A DNA stretch of 19,140 bases from Methanobrevibacter sp. (GCA_031289975.1 JAITOM010000025.1:1-19140); one strand, 5' to 3'; positions 9,872-17,806 are shown, numbered from the stretch's first letter. The notes: generated by a model not told the origin, from the letters alone. Translations and numbers: made by a program.

Positions 9872-11206
9872 TTAGATTTGACCTTTAATATCGGCAGCTG
9901 CCTCCGCAACATATTTGAGTGGTTCTCTAAATTCATCTACTCTACTAAATACTTCTTTAATTAATCCAGAAGTGGCTTCTGGTGAGAAAAGTTGAGTACC
10001 TGCATCTAAACACATCGCAGCTACAACACAAGGGATACAGAATCCTTTACTATGTCTTGTAACAATGTGATTACCGTTAAATAGACCAGGACCTCCTCCA
10101 CCATAAATAGAGTGACTAAAGAATGAAAATCCTACAGCTACACCTTCACCTCTACCGAAATCTACACCTGGAAGACCAGTTGCAAATTCAATTGAGTCAT
10201 TGAAATACAAAATACTGGAAGGTACACCTTGAGCAGCTCTTGCAGCACCAACATTTACCATAACAGCAGCAGCTGAACCAGCAGCAACATATGCATTCCA
10301 TTTTGCTAAATCATTAGCAGCATATTCAGTGAATCCATTGAGATCTTTTTCTACTTTAATTACACCATCAGCTGAAGCTTTTTCAACCGTTCCATTGATT
10401 ATGTTAGCAATGGTTCCTTCTTTAGCAGAATCATTGACTAAATCTAAAACAAAATTATCTGCATTCATACCCTGATAAGCTAAACCTAATAAATGTAATC
10501 TCTCAAATGAACCAATAGCATCTCCCATTTCAAACATAGCAGTTTGTTCTAAAATAGAAGAAAGTGCTGTTCCTTGTAAAGTATTTTTTAAAGTAGCAGC
10601 AGCTATGTGGTTAGCTGTGATATTTCTTAAAGCATAACCTGCACCTTCAAGCTTTTGTGGAATATCTAACATAGTCGCAAGGTTAGAACCCATATAATCA
10701 ACAGATTGAGGATATCTACCTAAAATTGCAGCTTTTACCATATTAGCATTATACATATCTACTTCATCAAACTGGTTGATAATAGCTTGTATCAAAGCAG
10801 TAGATGTAGCTAATGTAGATACAGAATATTCTGCTGCAACATTTAATCTTGCATTTGGAACTTGAACTAAAATTCTTTTTCCACCAGATAAGAGTTCTAC
10901 TCTTGTATCATCATCTTCAGTTACCTGAATCATATCTTTGATTGACTCTGCAAGAGCACCAGCATTTCCTACAAGATCAAGGTCTAATTCTCTTCCTAAA
11001 ATCTTACAAGCTTTTCCACCGACACTTGCGGTTTTCAAAGCATTTTCTATACCTTCTAAGTTTACAGCTACAGTTCTTTTAATACCATTCACGATACTTT
11101 TAATTGCAGGATTACGTAGTGGACTTAATGCTTCTATAGGTACAGCAGATTCAACTAAATTACCTCTGTCGTCGTATAGATCGACTTTATCATCAAACTT
11201 CGCCAT
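9872..11206 (-). CDS. mcrB: Methyl-coenzyme M reductase I, beta subunit
   Basis: This is the beta subunit of the reductase and the first gene of mcrBDCGA. The 444-residue product is full length. The FFSHSIYGGGGPGLFNGNH stretch (about 362-380) contains Phe362, Tyr368 and His380. These correspond, with a one-residue offset, to the known substrate-channel and coenzyme B contacts of the Methanothermobacter enzyme. AGGAGGG precedes the ATG at 11206. An intact active site and the tight operon make this a functional subunit. Confidence 0.98.
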   Translation of the reverse strand: MAKFDDKVDLYDDRGNLVESAVPIEALSPLRNPAIKSIVNGIKRTVAVNLEGIENALKTASVGGKACKILGRELDLDLVGNAGALAESIKDMIQVTEDDDTRVELLSGGKRILVQVPNARLNVAAEYSVSTLATSTALIQAIINQFDEVDMYNANMVKAAILGRYPQSVDYMGSNLATMLDIPQKLEGAGYALRNITANHIAAATLKNTLQGTALSSILEQTAMFEMGDAIGSFERLHLLGLAYQGMNADNFVLDLVNDSAKEGTIANIINGTVEKASADGVIKVEKDLNGFTEYAANDLAKWNAYVAAGSAAAVMVNVGAARAAQGVPSSILYFNDSIEFATGLPGVDFGRGEGVAVGFSFFSHSIYGGGGPGLFNGNHIVTRHSKGFCIPCVVAAMCLDAGTQLFSPEATSGLIKEVFSRVDEFREPLKYVAEAAADIKGQI

Positions 11207-11375
11207 TTTTTCCCTCCTAACTAAATATAGTTAATAAATATACCATACAACCCAGACATTAAATTTTAAGCCATTGTTGTTAAATTTAGGTATCTATTGA
11301 ATTAGTCATAAAGAAAATTTACAATATAACCTAATTTTTGGTATACGAATTCTAATTTATTTAGTATATATAATA
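11207..11375 (-). promoter_or_regulatory. mcr operon leader and candidate promoter
   Basis: On the minus strand, TATTATATATACT (11363-11375) is the best TATA-like box upstream of mcrB. A start near 11340 would give a leader of about 130 bases ending in AGGAGGG. A closer TATA-like word (GGTATATTTATTAA, 11230-11243) would put the start almost on the ribosome binding site. A second one (GTTATATTGTAA, 11319-11330) is intermediate. The exact start cannot be decided by eye. Confidence 0.45.
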
Positions 11376-11379
11376 AAGT

Positions 11380-11732
11380 TTACCCTTAAGATTAATTAGT
11401 AAAGTTTATAAATGATAAGATATTCACAATTTCAAATTAATAAATTAAGTAATAATCTAATTTATGTATCATGGAAACATCAGATAATACTTAATAAGTA
11501 ATATTATATACTCATTATTAACAAATAGAAGTATTAGATTTTATTTAGTTTTCTTTATTCTTAAAATCTTTAATTCCAATTTTATATTAAAAATAATTAA
11601 TTTATAATATAATATAGAGATTGTTCAACAATTCAAAATTTCAAATTTAATTAAATTTTTAAATTAGTTTTAAAGAAAATCTTCGTTTCCCTAATTCTTA
11701 AAATTAAAATTTTAATATAGTGTTTTGTGAAT
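11380..11732. other. AT-rich intergenic region, no gene seen
   Basis: Nothing convincing is coded here on either strand. It separates the mcr promoter region from the pseudogene area. Short runs of A and T dominate, and no tRNA-like or other GC-richer structured RNA is visible. Confidence 0.5.
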
Positions 11733-11960
11733 TTATCTATTTTTATTTTCAAATAAATGAAGTGTTAATAAATCCTCATATCTATGTCCAGTTCTAATTG
11801 CAGGATCTATTAATATCACACCATGTTAGTCCACATCAAATTCCCACCCCATAAATCACCATGAACTATACGGTTTAATATCAGTATAATATGTATCAAG
11901 CTTTGACTTTAGTCCTTCACATTTCTATATCATCACTGTCCAAAAAATTAGATGCTAAGT
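11733..11960 (-). pseudogene. Fructosamine-kinase-like gene remnant (C-terminal)
   Basis: Reading the minus strand across at least one frameshift gives VHGDLWGGN (about 11840-11866), then LIDPAIRTGHRYEDLLTLHLFE (about 11750-11818, shortened here), then a stop at 11733. HGDLWxGN followed by LIDPAxxxGHRExDL is the catalytic-loop and metal-binding signature of the fructosamine-3-kinase family, a protein-kinase-like fold that phosphorylates glycated amines. Upstream, LDTYYTDIKP is recognisable, then the frame decays. The N-terminal half is missing or unrecognisable, and transposase debris adjoins it, so the gene is dead. Family assignment is by motif only. Confidence 0.65.
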
Positions 11961-12062
11961 CAAGCATTGGCTCCATTTATCATGCACAAAATAATTTTTT
12001 CATATTTTATTATATTCTGACATTTGTATTATAAGAGGATTTTTCAATGATCCAAAAAATAA

Positions 12063-12240
12063 TCTTCCAAAAGCAGGGTGTGTCAAAAATCACATGGGAA
12101 TTAAAATTTTTTCATGGATTTCCTCTAATTTCTTTTTTTAAAGATTCAAATATAATTTAACCCAAATATTGAATTTTATAAATCTTTTTCCAATTTTTTA
12201 GAAAGACATATAAAAAATCATCCAACAACTGCAAGTATAA
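12063..12240 (-). pseudogene. Second, strongly decayed transposase 3' end
   Basis: On the minus strand this segment resembles the 3' end of the adjacent transposase relic (12244-12370). AAAAAGATTTATAAA matches AAAAAGGTTTATAAA, GAAATTAGAGGAAATCCATG matches GAAATGGGAGGAAAATCATG, and GTGATTTTTGACACACCCTG matches ATGATTTTTGACATGCTCTG. The order and spacing are the same. It therefore looks like an older copy of the same C-terminal coding region lying in tandem. It contains several stops and is not functional. Confidence 0.6.
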
Positions 12241-12243
12241 ATT

Positions 12244-12917
12244 TCAGAGCATGTCAAAAATCATAGACCAATTTAAACTTTCCCATGATTTTCCTCCCAT
12301 TTCTCTCTTAAAATCTAAATACATTGTCACACCCGACTCGGCTTTATAAACCTTTTTCAAATGTCTTGGAAGACTCACACCAAAATAATTTTCCATCGCA
12401 TTGTTAGTCGCTGGTAAAAAATCATATTGTGTATGTCTCATATAACCATCAAAATTAGGCTCAAGTTTATTAAGAATAAAATCTTTCAATTCATCAGGAA
12501 GTTCATCTAAACGATTTAATAATTTTTAATTTACTTTTAGCTTTCTTATACTCCCTTTGATAAAGAACATCCCGTATAACTTGCTTTTCAGCTTCATATT
12601 GTTCTTTTATCTCGGGATCTAATTTTTTATTTTTCGTCTTTTTATAAACTATTTCATTCGAATCTTTGATTAAATGGAATATGCAAAGATTACCTGTGTC
12701 CTAAGCTTTCTACAATATATTTATACATTGGACGAGCATCTGTTGTTATTGCTAACTTTTTATGGTCTTTAGTTGCATTATTAATGAAATTTTTCACAGT
12801 GTTCTTCTTTAAGTCTCCAACAATCCTATAATCTACTAAAACATCGAGTTCTATGTCAAATAAAGCAAGGATATAGAATTCTGACCAGCAATTTTAATAT
12901 ACTGCTCATCAAATAAA
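12244..12917 (-). pseudogene. DDE transposase relic
   Basis: Pieced together over three or more frameshifts, the minus strand reads LFDEQYIKIAGQ, then ELDVLVDYRIVGDLKKNTVK, ITTDARPMYKYIVESLGHR, and NLCIFHLIKDSNEIVYKKTK. The intact C-terminal ORF (12244-12489) follows, containing LPATNNAMENYFGVSLPRHL. DEQ, TTDA and NNAME sit where a DDE transposase would carry its three acidic residues. The N-terminal DNA-binding part is missing. It is the same family as the relic at 13510-14210 (shared CIFH, LNxLxxxL and TNN blocks). I do not assign an IS family name. Confidence 0.75.
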
Positions 12918-13128
12918 ATCAGCACTATCAAAGGTGTAGCCTAATGATGTCCATAAATTCGCATACCAAGAACCAAAGCTTTCATCTGTAACTTGAAACG
13001 AGTATTAGTTATTATAACTAATTTTTCATTAAACCCTGCACTCTCAAGTGTATGAACAGTAACACTTGCAGAAACACTGCTAAACATACCAATAGCTAAA
13101 ATAGCATTAAAAAATAAAAAAAATAAAA
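12909..13128 (-). pseudogene. Exported-protein gene fragment, N-terminal
   Basis: On the minus strand, LFFLFFNAILAIGMFSSVSA reads like a signal peptide with an Ala-x-Ala-type end, followed by SVTVHTLESAGFNEKLVI. After a frameshift near 12998 the reading continues FQVTDESFGSWYANLWTSLG and stops at 12909-12911, just before the transposase relic begins. No start codon remains in frame. I do not recognise the family. The signal peptide suggests an exported or surface protein interrupted by the insertion. Confidence 0.55.
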
Positions 13129-13150
13129 AATAGCATTAAAAAATAAAAAA
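13102..13150. repeat. Short duplication TAGCATTAAAAAATAAAAAA
   Basis: The 20-base word occurs at 13102-13121 and again at 13131-13150, separated by nine A-rich bases. It lies at the start of the exported-protein fragment and probably arose by slippage. It may have destroyed the gene's start. Confidence 0.75.
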
Positions 13151-13153
13151 TAT

Positions 13154-13350
13154 TTAAGGAATTACAGTGACATGTACAACCTTATAATAGAAAATACCCA
13201 AAATGCTCTTACCAACTTGAAGATCAACTGTTTTACCAGCAGGAGTTGCTTTAAGACCAGTATATTGCATATTGTTTTTTCCTTTAAATTCTGCTTTCAC
13301 ATAATTAGAAGCATCACCACTATGTTTAACAGTAATGTCACCATAATTTT
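13154..13350 (-). pseudogene. Exported-protein gene fragment, C-terminal
   Basis: The minus strand is open for about 65 codons (NYGDITVKHSGDASNYVKAE to FYYKVVHVTVIP) and ends at a normal stop. Its upstream side is cut exactly at 13351 by an end of the MITE-like element; the longer open frame to 13417 includes element sequence. It has a beta-rich, lysine- and valine-rich look, like the tail of a secreted Methanobrevibacter protein, but I do not recognise a domain. It lies upstream of, and in the same direction as, the signal-peptide fragment, so it is either a tandem paralogue or a rearranged part of the same gene. Confidence 0.5.
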
Positions 13351-13364
13351 GGCACTGTAAAAAG
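13351..13364. mobile_element. Extra 14-bp MITE end
   Basis: GGCACTGTAAAAAG directly precedes the complete element at 13365, which begins with the same bases. This tandem duplication of the terminal sequence suggests two nested insertion events or an aberrant transposition. It is also the exact point where the exported-protein fragment is cut. Confidence 0.8.
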
Positions 13365-13508
13365 GGCACTGTAAAAAGAGGATGGAAATTCACAATTTGG
13401 AATTTGGATTTTAGCATAAAAGCATTAAGCTCATATACATGTCATTAAACTTTTATAGTCTGTTTTCAATTTTTCAATTGTGAAAATCCATACTAATTTT
13501 ACAGTGCC
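13365..13508 (-). mobile_element. 144-bp MITE-like element, copy 1
   Basis: The element begins GGCACTGTAAAAAGAGGATG and ends ACTAATTTTACAGTGCC, so its outer ends are inverted repeats (GGCACTGTAAAA / TTTTACAGTGCC). Internally CACAATTTGGAATTTG and CAATTTTTCAATTGTG-type words form further inverted repeats. Its reverse complement matches the copy at 17797-17940 over the whole 144 bases with roughly a dozen or fewer differences. There is no ORF of its own, so it would need a transposase in trans. A clear target-site duplication is not visible. Confidence 0.88.
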
Positions 13509-13509
13509 A

Positions 13510-14210
13510 TAAAATTTGATATAGGTGAACTATCAGGTCATATAGGCTATGATGAACAACACCTTAAACTTTGTAAAAACAAGAGATACAAAGGAACAAT
13601 AATTGATGTAGTTAAAAATATGACTATAGCTGCTAAAATATTCAATAAAACCACCTCTACGAATATGAAAAAATTCATAGATGAAAATGTTCCACCACAT
13701 AAGAGATTAAGCATAGTTTACAGACCATGATAATAATTTTATAAAGCCTATTGAAGAGTTAGGATTTGATAGACATCAAAAATGCATCTTCCACTATTAT
13801 GAAATTGTTGACAAGAAAGTTAAAGAAAAAATTAAAAAAAATAACTATTCTGAAGATGAATTAAATGAAATTAACTATTATGCATCCAAAATAAAATCAA
13901 TATTCGATGTGAATGACATTGATGAATGTTTTGAAAGATTAAATGGATTGTTATCTGAATTAAATAAAATTCCTGAGTTTTTACAAAAATTCATAAATAA
14001 GAAAGTTATTAAAGAATGGGATTCTCTCACCAGTTTTTTAATAGATCCTAACATTCCTAAAACAAATAATCACTTGTGATGAGAAGTTTTAGAAACACAC
14101 AACCGCAATCAACAAAAAAATTATTCAAAACTAACTATGGTGTATTAAATTATATTAAACCAAGAATAGAAGATCAAAACAATCGATTTGGAGTAAATAA
14201 TGATAAATGA
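13510..14210 (+). pseudogene. DDE transposase relic, second family member
   Basis: The plus strand reads KFDIGELSGHIGYDEQHLKL onward to a frameshift near 13720, then TDHDNNFIKPIEELGFDRHQ with KCIFHYYEIV and ERLNGLLSELNKIP, to a stop near 14077. It then reads MRSFRNTQPQSTKKLFKTNY in a third frame to the stop at 14208-14210. DEQ and TDHD supply two acidic positions; the third (expected near TNN) is destroyed by the second lesion. The N-terminus is missing because the MITE copy abuts it at 13508. It is homologous to the relic at 12244-12917 but diverged from it. Confidence 0.75.
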
Positions 14211-14453
14211 AAAGATATATGAATTTAGGTATGATCCTAAATAAAATTATCATTCTTAAATATTTAAAATATAGATAATAAATTAATGTACTCTTTTTCT
14301 ATTTGAATTTAATGATTATTATCATGTTATGAGTATTTTTAATGCTTAATGCATCATATTAACCCTTTTATTTCTTTTATTTCAATTTTAACCATATTTA
14401 ACAATTAAAAATTTTAGGAGCCAACAACTTTACACTCTCCATAAATTCAAAAA

Positions 14454-14574
14454 CTATTTATATGGATTGTGTAAGATTATATTATATGATGTAATGTTTT
14501 GAGGTTTGCACAAAACTTCAAAAAAATAAGCATTTTCAATGTTCTGCCTCATGACCTAAGAGAAAATCTAAGCT
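14454..14574 (+). promoter_or_regulatory. Putative CRISPR leader and promoter
   Basis: The AT-rich stretch before the first repeat holds TATA-like words CTATTTATATG (14454-14464) and ATTATATTATATG (14477-14489), about 85-120 bases from the array. This side is the likelier leader, because the repeats decay more at the far end and the plus-strand repeat contains GGATTAAAAC and ends ATTGTTAC, like many crRNA-sense archaeal repeats. The assignment is inferred. Confidence 0.4.
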
Positions 14575-15326
14575 ATTCCACTAAAACAAGGATTAAAACT
14601 TTTATTTTACAAGATTTAACTTTTTACGAGCAATAGAATAAGTATGCATTCCACTAAAACAAGGATTAAAACTTTCATTGTTACAATTCAATTGAGGTTA
14701 ATTCAAATGGTTGATTTTGAATTCCACTAAAACAAGGATTAAAACTTTCATTGTTACTTTGAATGCTTCTGGATTAATATTTTTTCGAGCTTATTCCACT
14801 AAAACAAGGATTAAAACTTTTATTGTTACGTTGCAATCCCTACAGTTATCTTTTTCATTGTCTATAATATTCCACTAAAACAAGGATTAAAACTTTCATT
14901 GTTACACCTTTAAGATAACCAAATATTGGTTCGATAATGCTATTCCACTAAAACAAGGATTAAAACTTTCATTGTTACCTTTTAAAGTAATATTGGTTTT
15001 GGTTTTGCACTTCATTCTACTAAAACAAGGATTAAAACTTTTATTGTTACCTAGTATTATTTCATCGCTTAGTATAAGGTTAGTCCATTCCACTAAAACA
15101 AGGATTAAAACTTTTATTGTTACAATACATCATCATTCAATAATAACCTATGAGAGGTATTCCACTAAAATAAGGATTAAAACTTTTATTGTTATTTTGA
15201 CACAATGTTTAAATACATCTTCAAACAAATTATTCCACTAAAACAAGGATTAAAACTTTATTGTTACATGGTTAGTGTTGGGTAAAAAGTCATTGTTCAT
15301 GTATTCAACTAAAACAAAGATTAAAG
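14575..15326 (+). CRISPR. CRISPR array: 11 repeats, 10 spacers
   Basis: The 37-base repeat begins ATTCCACTAAAACAAGG, continues ATTAAAACTTT(C/T) and ends ATTGTTAC. Repeats start at 14575, 14648, 14721, 14793, 14869, 14942, 15014, 15087, 15159, 15232 and 15303. Spacers are 35-39 bases and all differ. Position 29 alternates between C and T among copies. Repeat 1 is 36 bases with an altered end, repeat 9 has two substitutions, repeat 10 lacks one base, and repeat 11 is only a degenerate 24-base piece. No cas gene is in the window, so crRNA processing and type cannot be assigned here. The repeat has no obvious internal palindrome. Confidence 0.97.
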
Positions 15327-15588
15327 TTATTTGCTGACTTCTTTTACTATTTATAACCGTTTAATATAGGGTGTATGAAATAATGTTTGTAAGTACAGAT
15401 AATATTAATTATCTCAATTTTGATAATAATTTATTTTTGTAAGCTTATTTCATGACTTTCAACAATTTTAGTATTATTTTTTGACTACCTAGAATACAAG
15501 GAATAAAAATTTGAAATAAAGTCTTATCAGCTTATTTTGATATATCATCAGAAATTATAGATGCCATCATTATTTGACACTCTCATTT
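15327..15588. other. Spacer after the CRISPR array, no gene seen
   Basis: AT-rich DNA without a convincing ORF. At 15496-15512, ACAAGGAATAAAAATTT matches the repeat core ACAAGGATTAAAACTTT at 15 of 17 positions and may be a decayed repeat. Otherwise nothing stands out. Confidence 0.4.
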
Positions 15589-15608
15589 CATCCTCTTTTT
15601 ACAGTGCC
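15589..15608 (+). mobile_element. Solo MITE end
   Basis: CATCCTCTTTTTACAGTGCC is identical to the right end of the MITE at 17921-17940 and is the exact reverse complement of 13365-13384. The rest of the element is absent on its left. It is either a truncated third copy or the right-hand inverted repeat of a larger 13365-15608 unit. Confidence 0.85.
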
Positions 15609-15643
15609 AAATTTCCTAAACATTTATCCAGTATAATTTATAA

Positions 15644-15702
15644 ATATTGTTTCATTACCGTGCAAAAATTGTTGCAAAAATGAAACAATATCATGAAACA
15701 AT
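15644..15702 (+). promoter_or_regulatory. Palindromic operator candidate
   Basis: ATATTGTTTCAT (15644-15655) and ATGAAACAATAT (15680-15691) form a perfect 12-bp inverted repeat. A third half-site, ATGAAACAAT, lies at 15693-15702. Between the arms, TGCAAAAATTGT and TGCAAAAATG form a direct repeat. The group ends 67 bases before the start of the DUF4062 gene, whose product has a C-terminal winged helix. This suggests an autoregulatory site. Confidence 0.55.
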
Positions 15703-15769
15703 TTTTAATAAATAATTTAACAATCATGATTTATTTATTTTAATCAAATAAAATGTAAGTGGAATTTGG

Positions 15770-17194
15770 ATGTCAAAACTAAAGATTTTTGTAAGTAGTA
15801 ATCAAAAGGAATTTAAAAGTGAACGATTATCAATTAAACGATTTATAGAAAACACTCCAATTTATAATAATTTGTTTGAAGTGTTTATATTTGAGAATAC
15901 TGCTGCAGAAGGTAGATCTCCTGATGAAATATATTTAAAAGAAGTGGAAGAAAGTGATATATTCATTGGTTTAATAGGAGAAAACTATGGGAAAATACAT
16001 AGAAATGGATTATCAGCAAGTGAAGAAGAATTTGACACCTTTTTAAAATCTTCCAAAAGAAAAAACACATTTGTATATATTCTTGAAAATATAAATCCCG
16101 ATGAAAACACGAAAAAATTCATGAAAAAAATTCATACGATAACTTATGATAGCTTTAACCATGAAAATTTGTTAATAAAAATACAAAGAAGTTTGGAAAA
16201 ATTTTTGTATGGAAAAGGAATACTCCAAAGTAAGGATTTCGATGAAAGATTTGTATTAGAATCCAGCTATGAAGATGTTGATGAGGAAAAAGTTAAATAC
16301 TTTTTAGAAATAAGTGATTCAACCACTAAAGTTGGAGAGATAGATAAAGACATAAAAAATACATTAATGAACAGATTAAATGTCTTAAATAATAACTTTA
16401 ATCTTAACAACACGGGAATACTATTTTTTTCTAAGCAAGTAGAAAAATTTCTCCCTCAAAATGAAATTAGAATGGTTAAATTTAGAGGAACTGAAAGAGT
16501 CAATATAATTGATAAAAAATTTATTAACACCACAGTATATGAAGCATTGAAAGAAATTGAACTATTTTTTAATAGGAATACCAGTGTTCGCAGTGAAATA
16601 AACGGATTTAAAAGAGAAGATATTGAAGAATATCCCTATGAAGCTATTAGAGAAGCTGTTGTAAATGCAATAGCTCACAGAGACTACAACATTAAATGTT
16701 CACCTATAAGTTTTCTAATTTTTTCTGATAGAATAGAAATTACAAGTCCTGGAGGACTTACACCTCCATTAACTCTTGATGAACTTGGAAAAAAAATTGT
16801 CCATAGAAACAACAATATTTGTAAACTCTTAGAGAAAACATCTTATATGGAAATTATAGGTTCTGGAATTCCCAGAATGAGAGAAAAAATGAAAGAATTT
16901 AATCTCCCTGAAGTGGAATTTATTGAGAACAACGGTTTTTTTGAGGTAATATTTAGAAATTCTAAAAAAATAGATGTTGATGAACTTAAATTGAATCACA
17001 GACAATCAGAAGTTTTAAAGTTACTAAAAACTAAAAAAGAAATTAATTTAAATCAATATATGAAACTATTTTCAATATCAAAAACAACGGCATCAAGGGA
17101 TTTAAAAGAACTGAACAATTTAAAATACATAAATAAAATATTTATTAATAAAAAACAAATAAAATATACTTTAAATCCAAAAATATTAATTTAA
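15770..17194 (+). CDS. DUF4062 - GHKL ATPase-like - winged-helix protein
   Basis: This 474-residue protein starts KLKIFVSSNQKEFKSERL, a DUF4062 domain (about 3-110, with a conserved SDIFIGLIGENYG at 62-74), a fold often likened to TIR/toprim-type effector modules. Residues about 205-400 match the C-terminal part of Schlafen/RecG-like ATP-binding proteins: NTGILFFSKQVEKFLPQ, an N-box EAIREAVVNAIAHRDY (291-306), and DRIEITSPGGL (320-330). Residues about 412-472 form a DeoR/MarR-like winged helix (SISKTTASRDLKELNNL). The AlbA_2 domain usual at the front of this family is replaced by DUF4062. It stands alone, near a CRISPR array and a broken hsdS. A signalling, regulatory or defence role is inferred; no function is proven. 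Confidence 0.8.
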   Translation: MSKLKIFVSSNQKEFKSERLSIKRFIENTPIYNNLFEVFIFENTAAEGRSPDEIYLKEVEESDIFIGLIGENYGKIHRNGLSASEEEFDTFLKSSKRKNTFVYILENINPDENTKKFMKKIHTITYDSFNHENLLIKIQRSLEKFLYGKGILQSKDFDERFVLESSYEDVDEEKVKYFLEISDSTTKVGEIDKDIKNTLMNRLNVLNNNFNLNNTGILFFSKQVEKFLPQNEIRMVKFRGTERVNIIDKKFINTTVYEALKEIELFFNRNTSVRSEINGFKREDIEEYPYEAIREAVVNAIAHRDYNIKCSPISFLIFSDRIEITSPGGLTPPLTLDELGKKIVHRNNNICKLLEKTSYMEIIGSGIPRMREKMKEFNLPEVEFIENNGFFEVIFRNSKKIDVDELKLNHRQSEVLKLLKTKKEINLNQYMKLFSISKTTASRDLKELNNLKYINKIFINKKQIKYTLNPKILI

Positions 17195-17662
17195 ATCAAA
17201 GAATGTTTCAAAATTCAATAAAATCCCATACTTAAACTATGATGAAATAAAATAGCTATTTACAGAGATATAAAAAATATTTGTAATTAATCATTTATTT
17301 TTAAATATCTTATTGTTGAAAATTTCAATTAAAATTAAATTAATTTTTTAAATAACAATTTTTATCATTTCATTATTAAAAATAATAAATATAATTTTTT
17401 AATTAAAAATTCAATAATTATAATTCATTTTAAAAAATTCATCACTTAATCACTTAAAAACATTATTTAATACACTATAAAATACAGAAATATAAAAGAC
17501 AAAAATTTAATAATTTAAAAACATATCACTTCAGATGATATTAAAAGAATACATTAGGAGAATATATCTCCTGCTAACAAGTATTAATATGAAAAACAGG
17601 AAGATAGAATATATTGAATAAAGTTTTCAATGCAATATTAAATAAAATACGAAGGATTAGAA
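17195..17662. other. AT-rich intergenic region with one hairpin
   Basis: No intact gene is seen. AGGAGA (17556-17561) and TCTCCT (17567-17572) form a 6-bp stem with a 5-base loop. The last 60 bases before the hsdS fragment could be the decayed end of an upstream restriction gene, but I cannot recognise one. The 17340-17420 part is low-complexity A/T. Confidence 0.4.
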
Positions 17663-17806
17663 ATGAATTGTCTACCAAAACTAAGATTTAAAGAATTCAC
17701 TGATGAATGGGAAGAGAAAAAATTAGGAAATAATGGTCATTTTTATTCCGCTGGCACACCATTATCTTCTAATAAGGATTATTATTCTGGAAATATGGCA
17801 CTGTAA
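17663..17806 (+). pseudogene. hsdS: Type I restriction specificity subunit, 5' fragment
   Basis: Reading from ATG 17663 gives MNCLPKLRFKEFTDEWEEKK, then LGNNGHFYSAGTPLSSNKDY, then YSGNM. This is the classic start of the first target-recognition domain of type I restriction-modification S subunits (PKLRFKEFxxEWExxKLGD ... GGTPSTSNxxYWxGNI). After codon 45 the frame enters the MITE at 17797 and stops at 17806. No hsdS sequence resumes beyond the element, so about 350 residues are gone. No hsdM or hsdR is in the window. The family call is strong; the gene is non-functional. Confidence 0.85.

Noticed and set aside
10938..11234. Plus-strand open frame opposite the start of mcrB
   Set aside because: It is antisense to a certain gene and to its ribosome binding site, with no family features.
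13172..13360. Plus-strand open frame opposite the exported-protein fragment
   Set aside because: It is cysteine- and phenylalanine-rich antisense with no start signal. The minus strand gives the protein-like reading.
14902..15241. Open frames on both strands inside the CRISPR array
   Set aside because: Their repeated peptide blocks are translations of the CRISPR repeat, so they are not genes.
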